Shown here in pieces: positions 42,618-51,449 of a DNA stretch of 64,000 bases. A program made the position numbers and the translations under genes. This DNA comes from Novosphingobium barchaimii LL02 (GTDB taxonomy: Bacteria > Pseudomonadota > Alphaproteobacteria > Sphingomonadales > Sphingomonadaceae). Position 1 is the first letter of the stretch. The number at the start of each line of letters is the position of its first letter. A model generated the notes under the pieces. The model saw only the letters and a list, made by a program, of their open reading frames with translations. It was not told the DNA's origin and did not search any database. The DNA lies in the NCBI RefSeq assembly GCF_001046635.1, contig NZ_KQ130457.1, positions 312,531 through 376,530 of the forward strand, read 5' to 3'.

Positions 42618-44993
42618 TTAAACTCCTGCTGTTTCGAGACACGGTGTCGGAACCGCGCCGTACGTCGTGGTGCGTTGGCGGGCAGGGCGCCCGGCGCTGC
42701 GCGCGAGATTGTGCATCTGTTCGACCCCGAAGACCTGCCCGTTTCGGCCGCCGGCGGCGCGCGTGATGGATTCGTCCATCAGGACGCCGCCCAGATCGTT
42801 GACGCCGGCCGCCAGTGCGGCCTGCACCCCTGCGGCGCCGAGCTTCACCCAGCTTGCCTGGATGTTGGAAATCTGGCCATGAAGGGCGAGCCGCGCTACC
42901 GCGTGCATCAGCAGCGCCTCTCGAAAGCTGGGGCCTGAACGTGACCGGCCCTTGCGCCACATCGGCGCTTCCATGTGGACGAACGGGAGCGGCACGAACT
43001 CGGTGAAGCCTCCGGTTTCGGCTTGGAGATCGCGAATTAACAGCAGGTGGCGCGCCCAGTGCTTGTAGCTGTCGACATGGCCGAACATGATCGTCGCGGT
43101 GGAACGTAGCCCGACGCCATGGGCGGCGCGCATGACGTCAATCCACTCCGATGCGGTGATCTTGTCCGGACATATGACGGCCCGCACTTCCGGATCGAGA
43201 ATTTCGGCAGCAGTGCCGGGCAGGGTCGAAAGGCCTGCATCCTTGAGCCAGGTCAGATATTCCGGCAGCGACTGCCCCAGCGTCTGTGCGCCATGCGTGA
43301 TCTCGAGAGGGGAGAACGCGTGGATGTGGATGTCGGGCGCGGCTGCTCGCACCGCTTCGAGCACGCGATGATAGGTGTTTCCGTCGAAGTTGGGATGGAT
43401 GCCGCCTTGCAGGCAGACTTCGGTTGCGCCGCGTTCCCATGCTTCGGCTGCGCGGCGCCCAATCTCTTCGCCGTCGAGATTGTAGGCGGGGCCCCGCAGG
43501 TCCTTAGTTCCACCCTTGGAAAATGCGCAGAAAGTGCAGCGATAAAGGCAGATGTTGGTGTAGTTGATATTGCGATTGACGACATAGGTCACGGCGTCGC
43601 CGGATACCTCACGACGCAGCGCATCCGCGGCATGAGTGATGCGCGCGACATCTGGCCCATCTGCAAGGAAAAGCGTCTCGATATCAACGACATCCAATCT
43701 CTCACCGGCGCTTGCCCGCTCGATTATCGCGTCGATCCTGGCAGATGACAGGGTCGCCCCCCCGTGCAGGACTTGCGGCGGATTGATCTCTCCACCAGCC
43801 CGCCAGGGCTCGACTACCGGAAGTCCACGCGCATCGATCGCGCGCAGTACAGGTGTCACGAGCGAAGGATCAAGCCAGCGGTCCGGTGCGCGAGCGTATG
43901 CGGGGCCAATGGCCAACCGCTCGGTCAGAACGCGTCCGCTTTGCGATGTCGCCTGCGCCAGAGCGTCGAGATGGGGCCAAGGCGCTTCCGGGTTGACGTG
44001 GTCCGGTGTGACGGGTGACACACCGCCCCAGTCGTTGACGCCCGCCGCCAGAAGTTTGGCGAGATCTGCGGGCTGAAGGTTTGGCGGCGCCTGAATCACC
44101 ATGTCCGGCCCCAGAACCAACCGGGCCGCGGCGATGGTCCAGAGGTGTTCGTCCAGTGGCGGCTCTGGCGCCTTGGCCATGCGTGTAGCCGGCTTGGCCT
44201 TGAAATTCTGGATTATGACTTCCTGGATATGCCCATGGCGCGCGTTGAGATCGCGGATGGCCACCAGGGCCTCGATCCGCTCCTCCCGCGTTTCGCCTAT
44301 GCCGATCAGCACGCCAGTGGTGAACGCGACGGCCGCCCGACCCGCTTGCTCGATGGCTTCGAGCCGGCGCGCCGGGTCCTTGTCAGGCGATCCGAAATGG
44401 GGACCGCCCCGTTCGGAAAGGCGCGACGAGGATGTCTCCAGCATCAGACCCATCGAGACCGCTACCGGGCGTAATGCCGCATAGTCGGCACTTGTCATCA
44501 GGCCGGGATTGAGGTGGGGAAGCAGCCCCGTCTCTGCGAGAACGGCAGCTGCCATTTCGCGCAGATAGGATAGTGTCGTCGCATGGCCCATCGAGGCAAG
44601 TGCCTCGCGCGCTGCCGGATGCCGCGCTTCGGGCTGATCGCCCAGAGTAAAAAGGGCCTCGCGACAACCCGCAGCCACACCGGCGCGGGCGATCGCCAGT
44701 ACTTCTTCGCGGTCTAGGTAAGCCTTGCCGACCGCGCGAGGTGTGCTCGCGAATGTGCAGTAATGGCAAACGTCCCGACACAGGCGAGTGAGCGGGATGA
44801 AGACTTTGCGCGAATAAGTGACCACGGGCCCATGCCGGTCGAGCGTCATTCGCTCGGCGACGTTCATCATGTCGACAAGGGGCACGCCCTCCAGCTTCGC
44901 CCAGATCGCGTCGGCTGGATCGTCCAGTGAAATTGCGGGCAGGGTGACTGCCTTGTCGACCGGCTTGCCGCCCGGAGGTCTCAAATGAATCAT
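42618..44993 (-). CDS. fbiC: FO synthase, fused CofG/CofH (FbiC)
   Basis: This radical-SAM enzyme makes FO (8-hydroxy-5-deazaflavin), the chromophore of F420, from tyrosine and the ribityl-aminouracil intermediate of riboflavin synthesis. The 791-residue chain contains both halves: CofG with Cys72-x3-Cys76-x2-Cys79 (CRDVCHYC) and CofH with Cys482-x3-Cys486-x2-Cys489 (CLYRCTFC). Other marks are EALFTLGDQPE, GVNDWGGVSPVT, QGGIHP and ANDLGG-like GVNDLGGVLMDES. The fused form is the actinobacterial arrangement. ATG 44993 was chosen; a GTG at 45035 would add 14 residues. No other F420 genes (cofC, cofD, cofE) are in the window. Confidence 0.95.
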   Translation of the reverse strand: MIHLRPPGGKPVDKAVTLPAISLDDPADAIWAKLEGVPLVDMMNVAERMTLDRHGPVVTYSRKVFIPLTRLCRDVCHYCTFASTPRAVGKAYLDREEVLAIARAGVAAGCREALFTLGDQPEARHPAAREALASMGHATTLSYLREMAAAVLAETGLLPHLNPGLMTSADYAALRPVAVSMGLMLETSSSRLSERGGPHFGSPDKDPARRLEAIEQAGRAAVAFTTGVLIGIGETREERIEALVAIRDLNARHGHIQEVIIQNFKAKPATRMAKAPEPPLDEHLWTIAAARLVLGPDMVIQAPPNLQPADLAKLLAAGVNDWGGVSPVTPDHVNPEAPWPHLDALAQATSQSGRVLTERLAIGPAYARAPDRWLDPSLVTPVLRAIDARGLPVVEPWRAGGEINPPQVLHGGATLSSARIDAIIERASAGERLDVVDIETLFLADGPDVARITHAADALRREVSGDAVTYVVNRNINYTNICLYRCTFCAFSKGGTKDLRGPAYNLDGEEIGRRAAEAWERGATEVCLQGGIHPNFDGNTYHRVLEAVRAAAPDIHIHAFSPLEITHGAQTLGQSLPEYLTWLKDAGLSTLPGTAAEILDPEVRAVICPDKITASEWIDVMRAAHGVGLRSTATIMFGHVDSYKHWARHLLLIRDLQAETGGFTEFVPLPFVHMEAPMWRKGRSRSGPSFREALLMHAVARLALHGQISNIQASWVKLGAAGVQAALAAGVNDLGGVLMDESITRAAGGRNGQVFGVEQMHNLARSAGRPARQRTTTYGAVPTPCLETAGV

Positions 44994-45134
44994 CTCTGCC
45001 GTCCGCCTTTCAGACTGCTGAAGGGTCAAGATCACGATACCGCCGGCCTTCCCCGTGGCGCGGCGACAACCCCGGACTGGCGCCGCTCAGCGAACATATT
45101 CATTTGCGAAACGATTTGCCAATGATCCTCGAAT

Positions 45135-45162
45135 GAAACAGCCATGCATCAATTGCTGTTTC
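45135..45162. promoter_or_regulatory. Inverted repeat upstream of fbiC
   Basis: GAAACAGC (45135-45142) and GCTGTTTC (45155-45162) are perfect 8-nt arms separated by 12 nt. The site lies in the gap between the CoA-transferase stop (45213) and the fbiC start, about 140 nt upstream of the chosen ATG. It could be an operator of an internal promoter; no T tract marks it as a terminator. Confidence 0.4.
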
Positions 45163-45212
45163 GCCCGGGCGCTTATGTCGATCGGTCCCTGCTGCCACTG
45201 GCGGCCGCCGTG

Positions 45213-46421
45213 CTACTGTATCGTGCGACGCGATTTCATGTCGGCGATTTTATCGGCGGAATACCCCACTTCTGTCAAAAGAGCGTCGGTATGCTCGCCC
45301 ATGCCGGGAGACGGCTTGGGATCGATAGGTTTCGCATGTCCATCGAAAGTGGCAGGGCCGGATACCAGCTGCACCGGGGCACCGTTCACATCCATGGTGA
45401 AAAGCATCTCGTTGGCGTGGGCCTGAGGGTCGACCGTCACATCGAAGATCGTGCGGATCAGCTCCCAAGGCGCGTCCCAGGCGTAGAAGATCGGTTCCCA
45501 TTCAGCCCAGTCACGTGCGGAAATGCGATCGCCGATCAAGGCGGCGAGTTCGTCGCAGTTGGTCTGTCGTGCGCTGTTATCGGCGAACCGCGCATCGTCA
45601 ATCCACTCATCAGCGCCTAGCAACTTGCACAGACTGGGCCAGTGAGGGCGGGGGTCGAGAAGCATCAGCTGGATGATGCGATCATCCTTCGTCCGATATC
45701 CCGACATAAGGGGGAACCGGTTCGAGGATTCGCCATGAATCTTGTATCCGGGGACTTGCGAATACGTAATGTCTGACGAGAGGATCCAGGTTGCGGTCTG
45801 GAGGAGCGAGGTTTCGACGACCGAGCCCTCGCCGGTTACGGAACGCTTATAAAGTCCACCTGCGATCGCGAAAGCGAGAGAAGTTGCACTGGAATGATCG
45901 CCGAACGCGGCTCGCGGCGGGGTCGGGGCATTGCCTGGCAGCGTGAACGCGTGTGACAGTCCACCGCGGGCCCAGAAGGCCGATGCATCGAAACCGGCCT
46001 TGTCTGCTTCCGCTCCGCGAAATCCGTAGCCGTTGCCCCGAGCATAGATGATCCGGGGGTTGCGCGCTTGCACGTCTTCTACGTCAAGTCGCAGCGCGCG
46101 AAGCGCCTTGGGCCGCAGGCTGGTGATAAAAACGTCGGCGGTTTCAATCAACTTGAGCAGTGCCTCGCGGCCTTCATCGCTCTTTAGATCGAGTGCGATG
46201 CTTTTCTTGCCGCGGTTGTTCTGCTCCATCGCTAGATTGGTAGCGCCGACTTCACGACCATCGCCGACTTTAAGGGTGCGATAGGGATCACCCAGCCCAG
46301 GCGTTTCGATCTTGATGACCTCCGCCCCCTGATCGGCGAGGAGCACACTTGCGCCCGGGACGAAAACGAACTGCGCAAGTTCAATAATACGTACGCCCGA
46401 AAAAACTCCCGTGGCCGTCAT
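45213..46421 (-). CDS. CaiB/BaiF-family (class III) CoA transferase
   Basis: This 402-residue formyl-CoA-transferase-like enzyme moves CoA between carboxylic acids. The N-terminal Rossmann half carries VFSGVRIIELAQFVFVPGAS and DQGAEVIKIETPGLGD; the catalytic aspartate is Asp145 in GFDASAFWARGG. ATG 46421 is preceded by GAGGAGAG. It is the promoter-proximal gene of the run leading to fbiC, npdG and the kinase, though a 219-nt gap follows it. It is divergent from the TonB-dependent receptor, suggesting that uptake and CoA activation of one substrate are co-regulated. Confidence 0.9.
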   Translation of the reverse strand: MTATGVFSGVRIIELAQFVFVPGASVLLADQGAEVIKIETPGLGDPYRTLKVGDGREVGATNLAMEQNNRGKKSIALDLKSDEGREALLKLIETADVFITSLRPKALRALRLDVEDVQARNPRIIYARGNGYGFRGAEADKAGFDASAFWARGGLSHAFTLPGNAPTPPRAAFGDHSSATSLAFAIAGGLYKRSVTGEGSVVETSLLQTATWILSSDITYSQVPGYKIHGESSNRFPLMSGYRTKDDRIIQLMLLDPRPHWPSLCKLLGADEWIDDARFADNSARQTNCDELAALIGDRISARDWAEWEPIFYAWDAPWELIRTIFDVTVDPQAHANEMLFTMDVNGAPVQLVSGPATFDGHAKPIDPKPSPGMGEHTDALLTEVGYSADKIADMKSRRTIQ

Positions 46422-46863
46422 CCCGAATTCTCTCCTCGTGTTCCGCCAGCATACCCGAACGTGCCATGTTCGCCCTGAAAGGGCTACGAAATCGCACATT
46501 CATGCCTTCCGTTGGAAAATGTCCTCTGGCGGGTTTTTATTCATAATCAGAGCGCTAGCTGCCACTTCATGCTAAATCAAATATCAAAAATGCATCCGTT
46601 GAGACCAAAAAGATATGAAGATGTTTTGCCAAACCTGCGCATATCGTCCACGCGATGGCTGTCATCGTTCCATCTTGGATAAACCAAAAAGGAGGCGCGC
46701 GGTCGCCGCGATCACCGGCACGAGCCCATCTTTCTGTATTGCAATGCGCTGCTATCATTCGAATCGTATTGCATCTCTCGCAAATAAAAAATACGCTTCC
46801 GTTCGTAATGGTTTGAATGAACCGAAAACGACCCGAGATTTGTCGGGCAGGGGGAGAAAATCC
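46422..46863. other. Divergent intergenic region, no gene seen
   Basis: This 442-nt region separates the CoA transferase (minus) from the TonB receptor (plus) and must hold both promoters. It is clearly poorer in GC than its surroundings, with A-rich stretches near 46570-46620 and 46780-46800. ATTGCA occurs at 46738 and 46768 without the paired half seen in the operators elsewhere. The reading frame of the receptor stays open upstream to 46615, but a GTG at 46864 with a strong ribosome-binding site is the better start. Confidence 0.6.
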
Positions 46864-49119
46864 GTGAGCTATTCAAGCGCGATCCGCGCTGTATTCGCTA
46901 CGGGAGTGGCAGTGCTTGCGCTGGCTCCGGACGCCGGCATGGCGCAGCAAGCCGTCGACGACAAAGCGGAAGCGGGCGGTAACGAGATAATTGTAACAGC
47001 GCAACGTCGAGCAGAGTTGCTCGAGCGAGTGCCGGTCGCCATCGTAGCGCTCACTTCCAACACGCTGGAAAAGGCGGGCGTGCAGCGAATGGACGATCTC
47101 GGGCAGGTTGCTACCGGAGTGCAGATCAATCGCGGTGGATCCTTTACACAGCCCGCAATTCGCGGGATCAGCACACTTACCCTAGGCTACGGCTTCGAGA
47201 ACAACGTCGCTGTCTATGTGGATGGCTTCTACCAGCCAGACATGGTCACCATCAATGGCGACCTCGCCAACCTGGCTAGCGTTCAAGTCCTCAAAGGACC
47301 GCAGGGGACGCTGTATGGGCGGAACGCCACAGGTGGTGCGATCGTTATGGAAACGATGACGCCTTCAAAGGTTTTCACCGCCAACGGCCAGATTTCATAC
47401 GGCAGGTTCGATGATCGGCGGGCGCAAGCCTACGTCTCAGGTCCACTCAACGACCAGATTTCGTTCGGCGTCGGCGCCTATTACCGCAGCAGCGACGGCT
47501 ACATCCGCGATATCGGCGCAGATCCTTTATCGTCCGCAGACGATACCGATGCAGCGCCCCTCAAAAACGTATCGATACGGGCCAAGGTATTGTGGGAAGC
47601 CACGGACGATCTTAAAGTGACCTTCGGATACAACCATGGCTTCGTTGAAGACGCGCGCGGCATTGTCTATCGCATAGACAAGTTCGCTTCGCCAGCTCTA
47701 CCCATGCCGCCGGCCCGCGCCGATCGCCGTGACACTGCTTCTCTTTCCATCCCTGCGGACTCCTCTGCGAAAGCCGACGAGGTTACTGGAAAGATCGTCC
47801 TCGAAACCGGGATCGGCACTTTGTCGTCGTACACCGGGTTCGCAAAACGACACAGTAAATCGGTTTTTGATTTCGATGGTAGCAAGCCTTTTATATCACA
47901 ATCTAAATCAACGAATATCCGGCAAAGAACGTTTCAGCAAACCCTCGATTATTCAATCAACGCGATCCAAGGTTTGGATCTCATTTTGGGCGCTTTTTAC
48001 TATAACGACAAACTAAATGTTAATGACGCTCGGACATATTCTGGTGGTGTCGAAGAGTCTAACCGCCTACGTAGCCAGTACGATCTGTTGACGTCGAAGT
48101 CTTACGCGTTTTATCTCGATGCCACATACCTCATAGCGGACAAGCTGTTCCTGACAGGAGGCGTTCGCTACAGCCACGAAAAACGCCGTATTGCATATTT
48201 TGAATTGCCTGGGATCGTTACCGCAATTGTCGCGCCTGCTGACAAATCCGCTACTTTCAGTTCCGCAACTCCTCGAGCGGTGTTAAGGTACGAACTAGGT
48301 GCGCGGACCAATATATACGCATCGTTTTCAACCGGGTTTCGTTCCGGTGTATTCAACCCGACCGCCGTACCTTCACCAGCACTGGTCATTCCGATCAAGC
48401 CGGAGAAACTAAAGGCTTACGAGCTGGGATTTAAGACAGCTTCGTCGATTTTTCGTTTCGACACTGCAGCTTATTACTATGACTTCCGCAACTTGCAGGT
48501 CGGCGTCAGTGTCCCCAGTCCTATCACTCCGGGTAGTGTAGTTCAGCTCATCAGCAATGCTAAAAAGGCGGAAGTCTACGGTATCGAAGGGCAGGTCGCG
48601 GTGACGCCGCTGGAAAGTCTCAACATGCGCGCAGGAGCATCTTGGACGCATGCCCGCTACAAAGATTTCAAGAATGCTACTGGCACCGGCCTCAACTCAG
48701 CTACCGGACTTAATGCGACAGGTCAGGTACAGGATTGGTCCGGCAAGCAGATGGCGCGTGCACCTGGCTTCACGGCGAACCTTGGGGCAGACTACTCGAT
48801 CGACTTTGCTGGCGGCCGCCTCTCAATGGCTGCTAACGGCAGTTATACATCTTCGTTCGTTGTCTCGAATCCATCCCTTTACGGTCCGCTTGCGGGCTCT
48901 GCCTTGGCGAACCGCCAGCGCTACCGTCAAAAGGCCTACGCGCTGGTTAATGCCCAGATCAACTGGACTGATCCGAGCGATCATTTCACCTTCGGAATTT
49001 ATGGGGAGAACGTGACAAACACGCGGTATGCGATGACTCTGTCAGGCGGTGTATTCGGAGACTATTCTCAGGGTAATCAGCCAGCCACTTATGGTGCACG
49101 AGCGGGTTTCAAGTTCTGA
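46864..49119 (+). CDS. TonB-dependent outer-membrane receptor
   Basis: This 751-residue ligand-gated outer-membrane transporter starts with GTG, which has GGGGGAG 7 nt upstream. The signal peptide (1-28) ends AGMAQQ; a TonB-box-like EIIVTAQRRAE follows at about 40, then the plug domain (VPVAIVAL, RGISTL, VYVDGFYQPD, VLKGPQGTLYGRNATGGAI), and a 22-strand barrel ending with aromatic Phe (ATYGARAGFKF). Such receptors in sphingomonads import aromatics, steroids or glycosides. Base composition is noticeably lower in GC than neighbouring genes, suggesting separate acquisition. It is divergent from the CoA transferase. Confidence 0.95.
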   Translation: MSYSSAIRAVFATGVAVLALAPDAGMAQQAVDDKAEAGGNEIIVTAQRRAELLERVPVAIVALTSNTLEKAGVQRMDDLGQVATGVQINRGGSFTQPAIRGISTLTLGYGFENNVAVYVDGFYQPDMVTINGDLANLASVQVLKGPQGTLYGRNATGGAIVMETMTPSKVFTANGQISYGRFDDRRAQAYVSGPLNDQISFGVGAYYRSSDGYIRDIGADPLSSADDTDAAPLKNVSIRAKVLWEATDDLKVTFGYNHGFVEDARGIVYRIDKFASPALPMPPARADRRDTASLSIPADSSAKADEVTGKIVLETGIGTLSSYTGFAKRHSKSVFDFDGSKPFISQSKSTNIRQRTFQQTLDYSINAIQGLDLILGAFYYNDKLNVNDARTYSGGVEESNRLRSQYDLLTSKSYAFYLDATYLIADKLFLTGGVRYSHEKRRIAYFELPGIVTAIVAPADKSATFSSATPRAVLRYELGARTNIYASFSTGFRSGVFNPTAVPSPALVIPIKPEKLKAYELGFKTASSIFRFDTAAYYYDFRNLQVGVSVPSPITPGSVVQLISNAKKAEVYGIEGQVAVTPLESLNMRAGASWTHARYKDFKNATGTGLNSATGLNATGQVQDWSGKQMARAPGFTANLGADYSIDFAGGRLSMAANGSYTSSFVVSNPSLYGPLAGSALANRQRYRQKAYALVNAQINWTDPSDHFTFGIYGENVTNTRYAMTLSGGVFGDYSQGNQPATYGARAGFKF

Positions 49120-49738
49120 CGCCGGCGTTAGCGTAAAGACAGCGTTACTGAAAAGTCGCGCTGGCGTCAGGGCATGCGAAATGCCTGAAATGAACAAATG
49201 CTGCGGCGAATTGGGCGACCGCCCGTTCGTCGCAGTGCCCCGCACCGGAACTGCCGGATGCCATTAGTGTTGAATTAGGCTGCCAGTAGTCCGTTGTCCG
49301 GAAAGGTCTAGTAGCGCTGCTTAGTTTCGCCGGCGGAATGTTGCCAATCGATTCTAAGAGCGCGTTTGAGAGGGCCGATGCGGCGGCTTGGGGATGATTC
49401 AAGCGTGGGATGTGGGCCTGAGCAAGCCGTAGCCGGATAGCTGGATCTGAAAGCGATCGAAGCGTAGCAGACCGATCTGACGGACGACGAGTGGCGGTTG
49501 ATTCAACCGTTTCTGCCGTACGTGGCCTTGCGCGGTTGCAAGCCGGCGACAGGCATACTCGATGCTCTTCGTTATCTGGCATGAACAGGTAGTAGATGGA
49601 CTCCCCGCTGGGCTGAACCGAAGGTCTCCTCGGTTTCAACGCACCTGAGGGCGTTACGCCGCCCGAGCCAAGGGTCTGAGCACGCTTTGCCAAGTCAAAC
49701 CCGAGGAGCCATAGCGATGGCGGCACGTTGAACTGGGT
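49120..49738. other. Degenerate region after the TonB gene
   Basis: This 619-nt stretch holds an imperfect inverted repeat at 49117-49127/49159-49169 overlapping the TonB stop codon (11-nt arms, one mismatch, 31-nt loop), a transposase fragment at 49468-49584, and no other recognisable gene. Several short frames on both strands look random in codon use. Confidence 0.5.
49468..49584 (+). pseudogene. Transposase N-terminal fragment (IS5-like)
   Basis: The 38-codon frame from 49468 to a TGA at 49582 reads QTDLTDDEWRLIQPFLP and then RGCKPATGILDALRYL, which is the start of IS5-type transposases (DUF4096-like: LTDEEW-x-LI-x-P-x-LP, then RGRP and the helix before YLL). A TAG stands directly upstream where an initiator codon is expected, and the frame ends after the first helices. 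It is a dead remnant; no terminal repeats were found. It marks a past insertion between the TonB gene and the conserved block. Confidence 0.6.
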
Positions 49739-50584
49739 ATGAGCGAAGGCAATCGCACAACCAACCCGATCAAACGGGTCATCCGGAACCAGGTTGTTGG
49801 CATGTTCAACGACAGCCAGCGAGGAGAGGTGCCGGTCGTCAGGAGCCGGAACGCCTTGTTCACGCCGACGTCGGTCGCCTGGCGGGTCCATGGCGACGTC
49901 GCCTCGATGATGGCGGGCGGGATCGCCAGCCTTCTGCTGCAGATGCTGCATCCCAGCGTTCTTGCAGGGGTGTGGGATCATTCGAACTTCCGTACCGATA
50001 TGCACGGCCGGTTGCGCCGCACCGCCCGTTTCATTGCCACCACCACCTATGCCGATCGGTCCGAGGCCGAGGCCATGATCCGGCGGGTCCGGTCCGTCCA
50101 CGACGGCGTCAGAGGTCACTTGCCCGACGGCACCGCGTACGATGCGAACGACCCGGCGCTGCTGGCCTGGGTGCATGTCACCGAGACCCGCAGCTTCCTC
50201 GATGCCTGGATCCGCTATGGCGAACCGTGGATGTCGCGCGCGGATCAGGAACAATACTTCGCCGAGATGGCCCTGATCGGCGGGGCGCTGGGGGCAGACC
50301 CCCTGCCGCGCACGCGCCGGGAGGCGGACCGCCTGATAGCAGGGATGCGTCCGGCGCTGAAGGTGGACGCGCGAACGGCCGAAGTCGCCAGGCTGATCCT
50401 GCACCCAGCAGCAACGAGCCGGCTCGCCGCCATGCCGGGTAGACTTGCCGGCCAAGCAGGGGTCGATCTGCTGCCACGCTGGGCACGCGCTCTTCACGGC
50501 CTGTCTCCCTCGGCGCTTCGAACGCCGCTGGTGCGCGCTGGAACGCTCGGCGTCGCGCAGGCGCTGCGCTGGGCATTCAGGTGA
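49739..50584 (+). CDS. MpaB/DUF2236-family haem oxygenase-like protein
   Basis: This 281-residue protein is of the oxygenase MpaB (DUF2236) family, related to latex-clearing protein. Seen are SVAWRVHGDVASMMAGGIASLLLQMLHPSVLAGVWDHSNFRTD, with the conserved His-Pro and HSxFRxD positions, TTTYADRSEAEAMIRRVRSVHDGVRG and WVHVTETRSFLDAW. These residues in homologues ligate a b-type haem. The start ATG has a weak ribosome-binding site. High GC resumes here, showing the return to native DNA after the transposase remnant. Its stop overlaps the next start (TGATG). Confidence 0.88.
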   Translation: MSEGNRTTNPIKRVIRNQVVGMFNDSQRGEVPVVRSRNALFTPTSVAWRVHGDVASMMAGGIASLLLQMLHPSVLAGVWDHSNFRTDMHGRLRRTARFIATTTYADRSEAEAMIRRVRSVHDGVRGHLPDGTAYDANDPALLAWVHVTETRSFLDAWIRYGEPWMSRADQEQYFAEMALIGGALGADPLPRTRREADRLIAGMRPALKVDARTAEVARLILHPAATSRLAAMPGRLAGQAGVDLLPRWARALHGLSPSALRTPLVRAGTLGVAQALRWAFR

Positions 50585-50880
50585 TGGAACGCGACGAGGA
50601 GCAGCTACAGGAACTGCAGCGCGCCATGTATGAGGCCGCAGCGCGGGGGGATTTCGAGAAAGCGGCACAACTGCGCGACCGGATTAGCCTGCTGCGTGGC
50701 ATGCCGCTTGGTGAGCCGGCACAGGATTTCGACCCCTCCGGCCTTGTGCGTCAGCAGCCGGGAACGATGGGGCTGGGCACAAGCCGCCAGCATGTAAAGC
50801 CGCCTTCGGGATGGCAACCGCCGAAGAAGCCGGACCCGATGACGAAGGGGCGTGGGCGAGGTCGCCGGAGCAACCCTTAG
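50584..50880 (+). CDS. UVR-motif small protein
   Basis: This 98-residue protein has a UvrB/UvrC (UVR) motif at about 5-40 (LQRAMYEAAARGDFEKAAQLRDRI), a helical hairpin that mediates protein contacts in UvrB-UvrC and in McsA/Clp adaptors. The rest is a low-complexity basic tail (PPKKPDPMTKGRGRGRRSNP). Its ATG overlaps the stop of the MpaB-like gene by one base. It is likely a protein-protein or nucleic-acid adaptor; the partner is unknown. Confidence 0.82.
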   Translation: MERDEEQLQELQRAMYEAAARGDFEKAAQLRDRISLLRGMPLGEPAQDFDPSGLVRQQPGTMGLGTSRQHVKPPSGWQPPKKPDPMTKGRGRGRRSNP

Positions 50881-50949
50881 GTTATACAAAGGATGTCGGC
50901 GAAAAGCGAAAACGCCCCGGCCTGACCCTTATTCGGGCGCAAAACGACG

Positions 50950-50967
50950 CGTCACCGCGCGGTGACG
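50950..50967. promoter_or_regulatory. 18-bp perfect palindrome between convergent genes
   Basis: CGTCACCGCGCGGTGACG is a perfect palindrome between the UVR-motif gene and the end of the response-regulator gene. No T tract is present. It may act as a hairpin at the end of both transcripts or as a binding site. Confidence 0.35.
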
Positions 50968-51002
50968 ATCCGACGGCATGACAAATTGCAACTTGTGTAC
51001 GA

Positions 51003-51449
51003 TTACGCCGCCGCCCATCGCCTTTCGAGATGCGACGACGTGACCAAACTAGCCGGCAACGGTTGGCTCGGTGGAGGGTTGAACACGCCATCGGCAAGGT
51101 ATTTGAGGGCGTGTTTGATACCAGCGTGAGAGAATGGCTTGGCAATTACCCCATGGGCGCCAGAAAAGTCCTCCGGGATTTTTGCGACATTGGCGGTGAC
51201 GTATATGATCAGCGCATCGGGCCAACGCATTTGGATAACGCGAGAAACGTCAAGTCCATTCGATCCATTGGCAAGGTGAATATCTACGAAAGCCAATTGT
51301 GGATCGATGTCGTCGGGCAGGTTTTCAACGTCTTTCAGGCTGGCAGCTTCCGCCAGCACCTGGTGTCCGCAGTCTTCGACAATCGCCTCGATATCCATGG
51401 CCAGGAGAATTTCGTCTTCGACGATCAGGACATTCATCGCGGTGGTCAT
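51003..51449 (-). CDS. Single-domain response regulator
   Basis: This 148-residue receiver protein has phosphoacceptor Asp56 (AFVDIHLA), the acidic pocket EDE (11-13), Thr in YVTAN and Lys104 in AKPF. After the receiver is a short tail of about 25 residues without a DNA-binding domain. It overlaps the LOV histidine kinase stop by 4 nt (ATGA), making the two a cognate pair. Output is likely through protein contact, for example phosphotransfer or an anti-sigma switch. Confidence 0.9.
   Translation of the reverse strand: MTTAMNVLIVEDEILLAMDIEAIVEDCGHQVLAEAASLKDVENLPDDIDPQLAFVDIHLANGSNGLDVSRVIQMRWPDALIIYVTANVAKIPEDFSGAHGVIAKPFSHAGIKHALKYLADGVFNPPPSQPLPASLVTSSHLERRWAAA

Noticed and set aside
46738-46773. 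Two ATTGCA copies upstream of the TonB receptor as operator halves
   Set aside because: They are direct, not inverted, and 30 nt apart, unlike the three operator sites.
46615-46863. N-terminal extension of the TonB receptor
   Set aside because: The GTG at 46864 has a strong ribosome-binding site and begins a normal signal peptide; the extension has no signal sequence.
49654-49863. Minus-strand 69-codon frame before the MpaB-like gene
   Set aside because: Overlaps the start of the better supported MpaB-like gene and resembles no known family.
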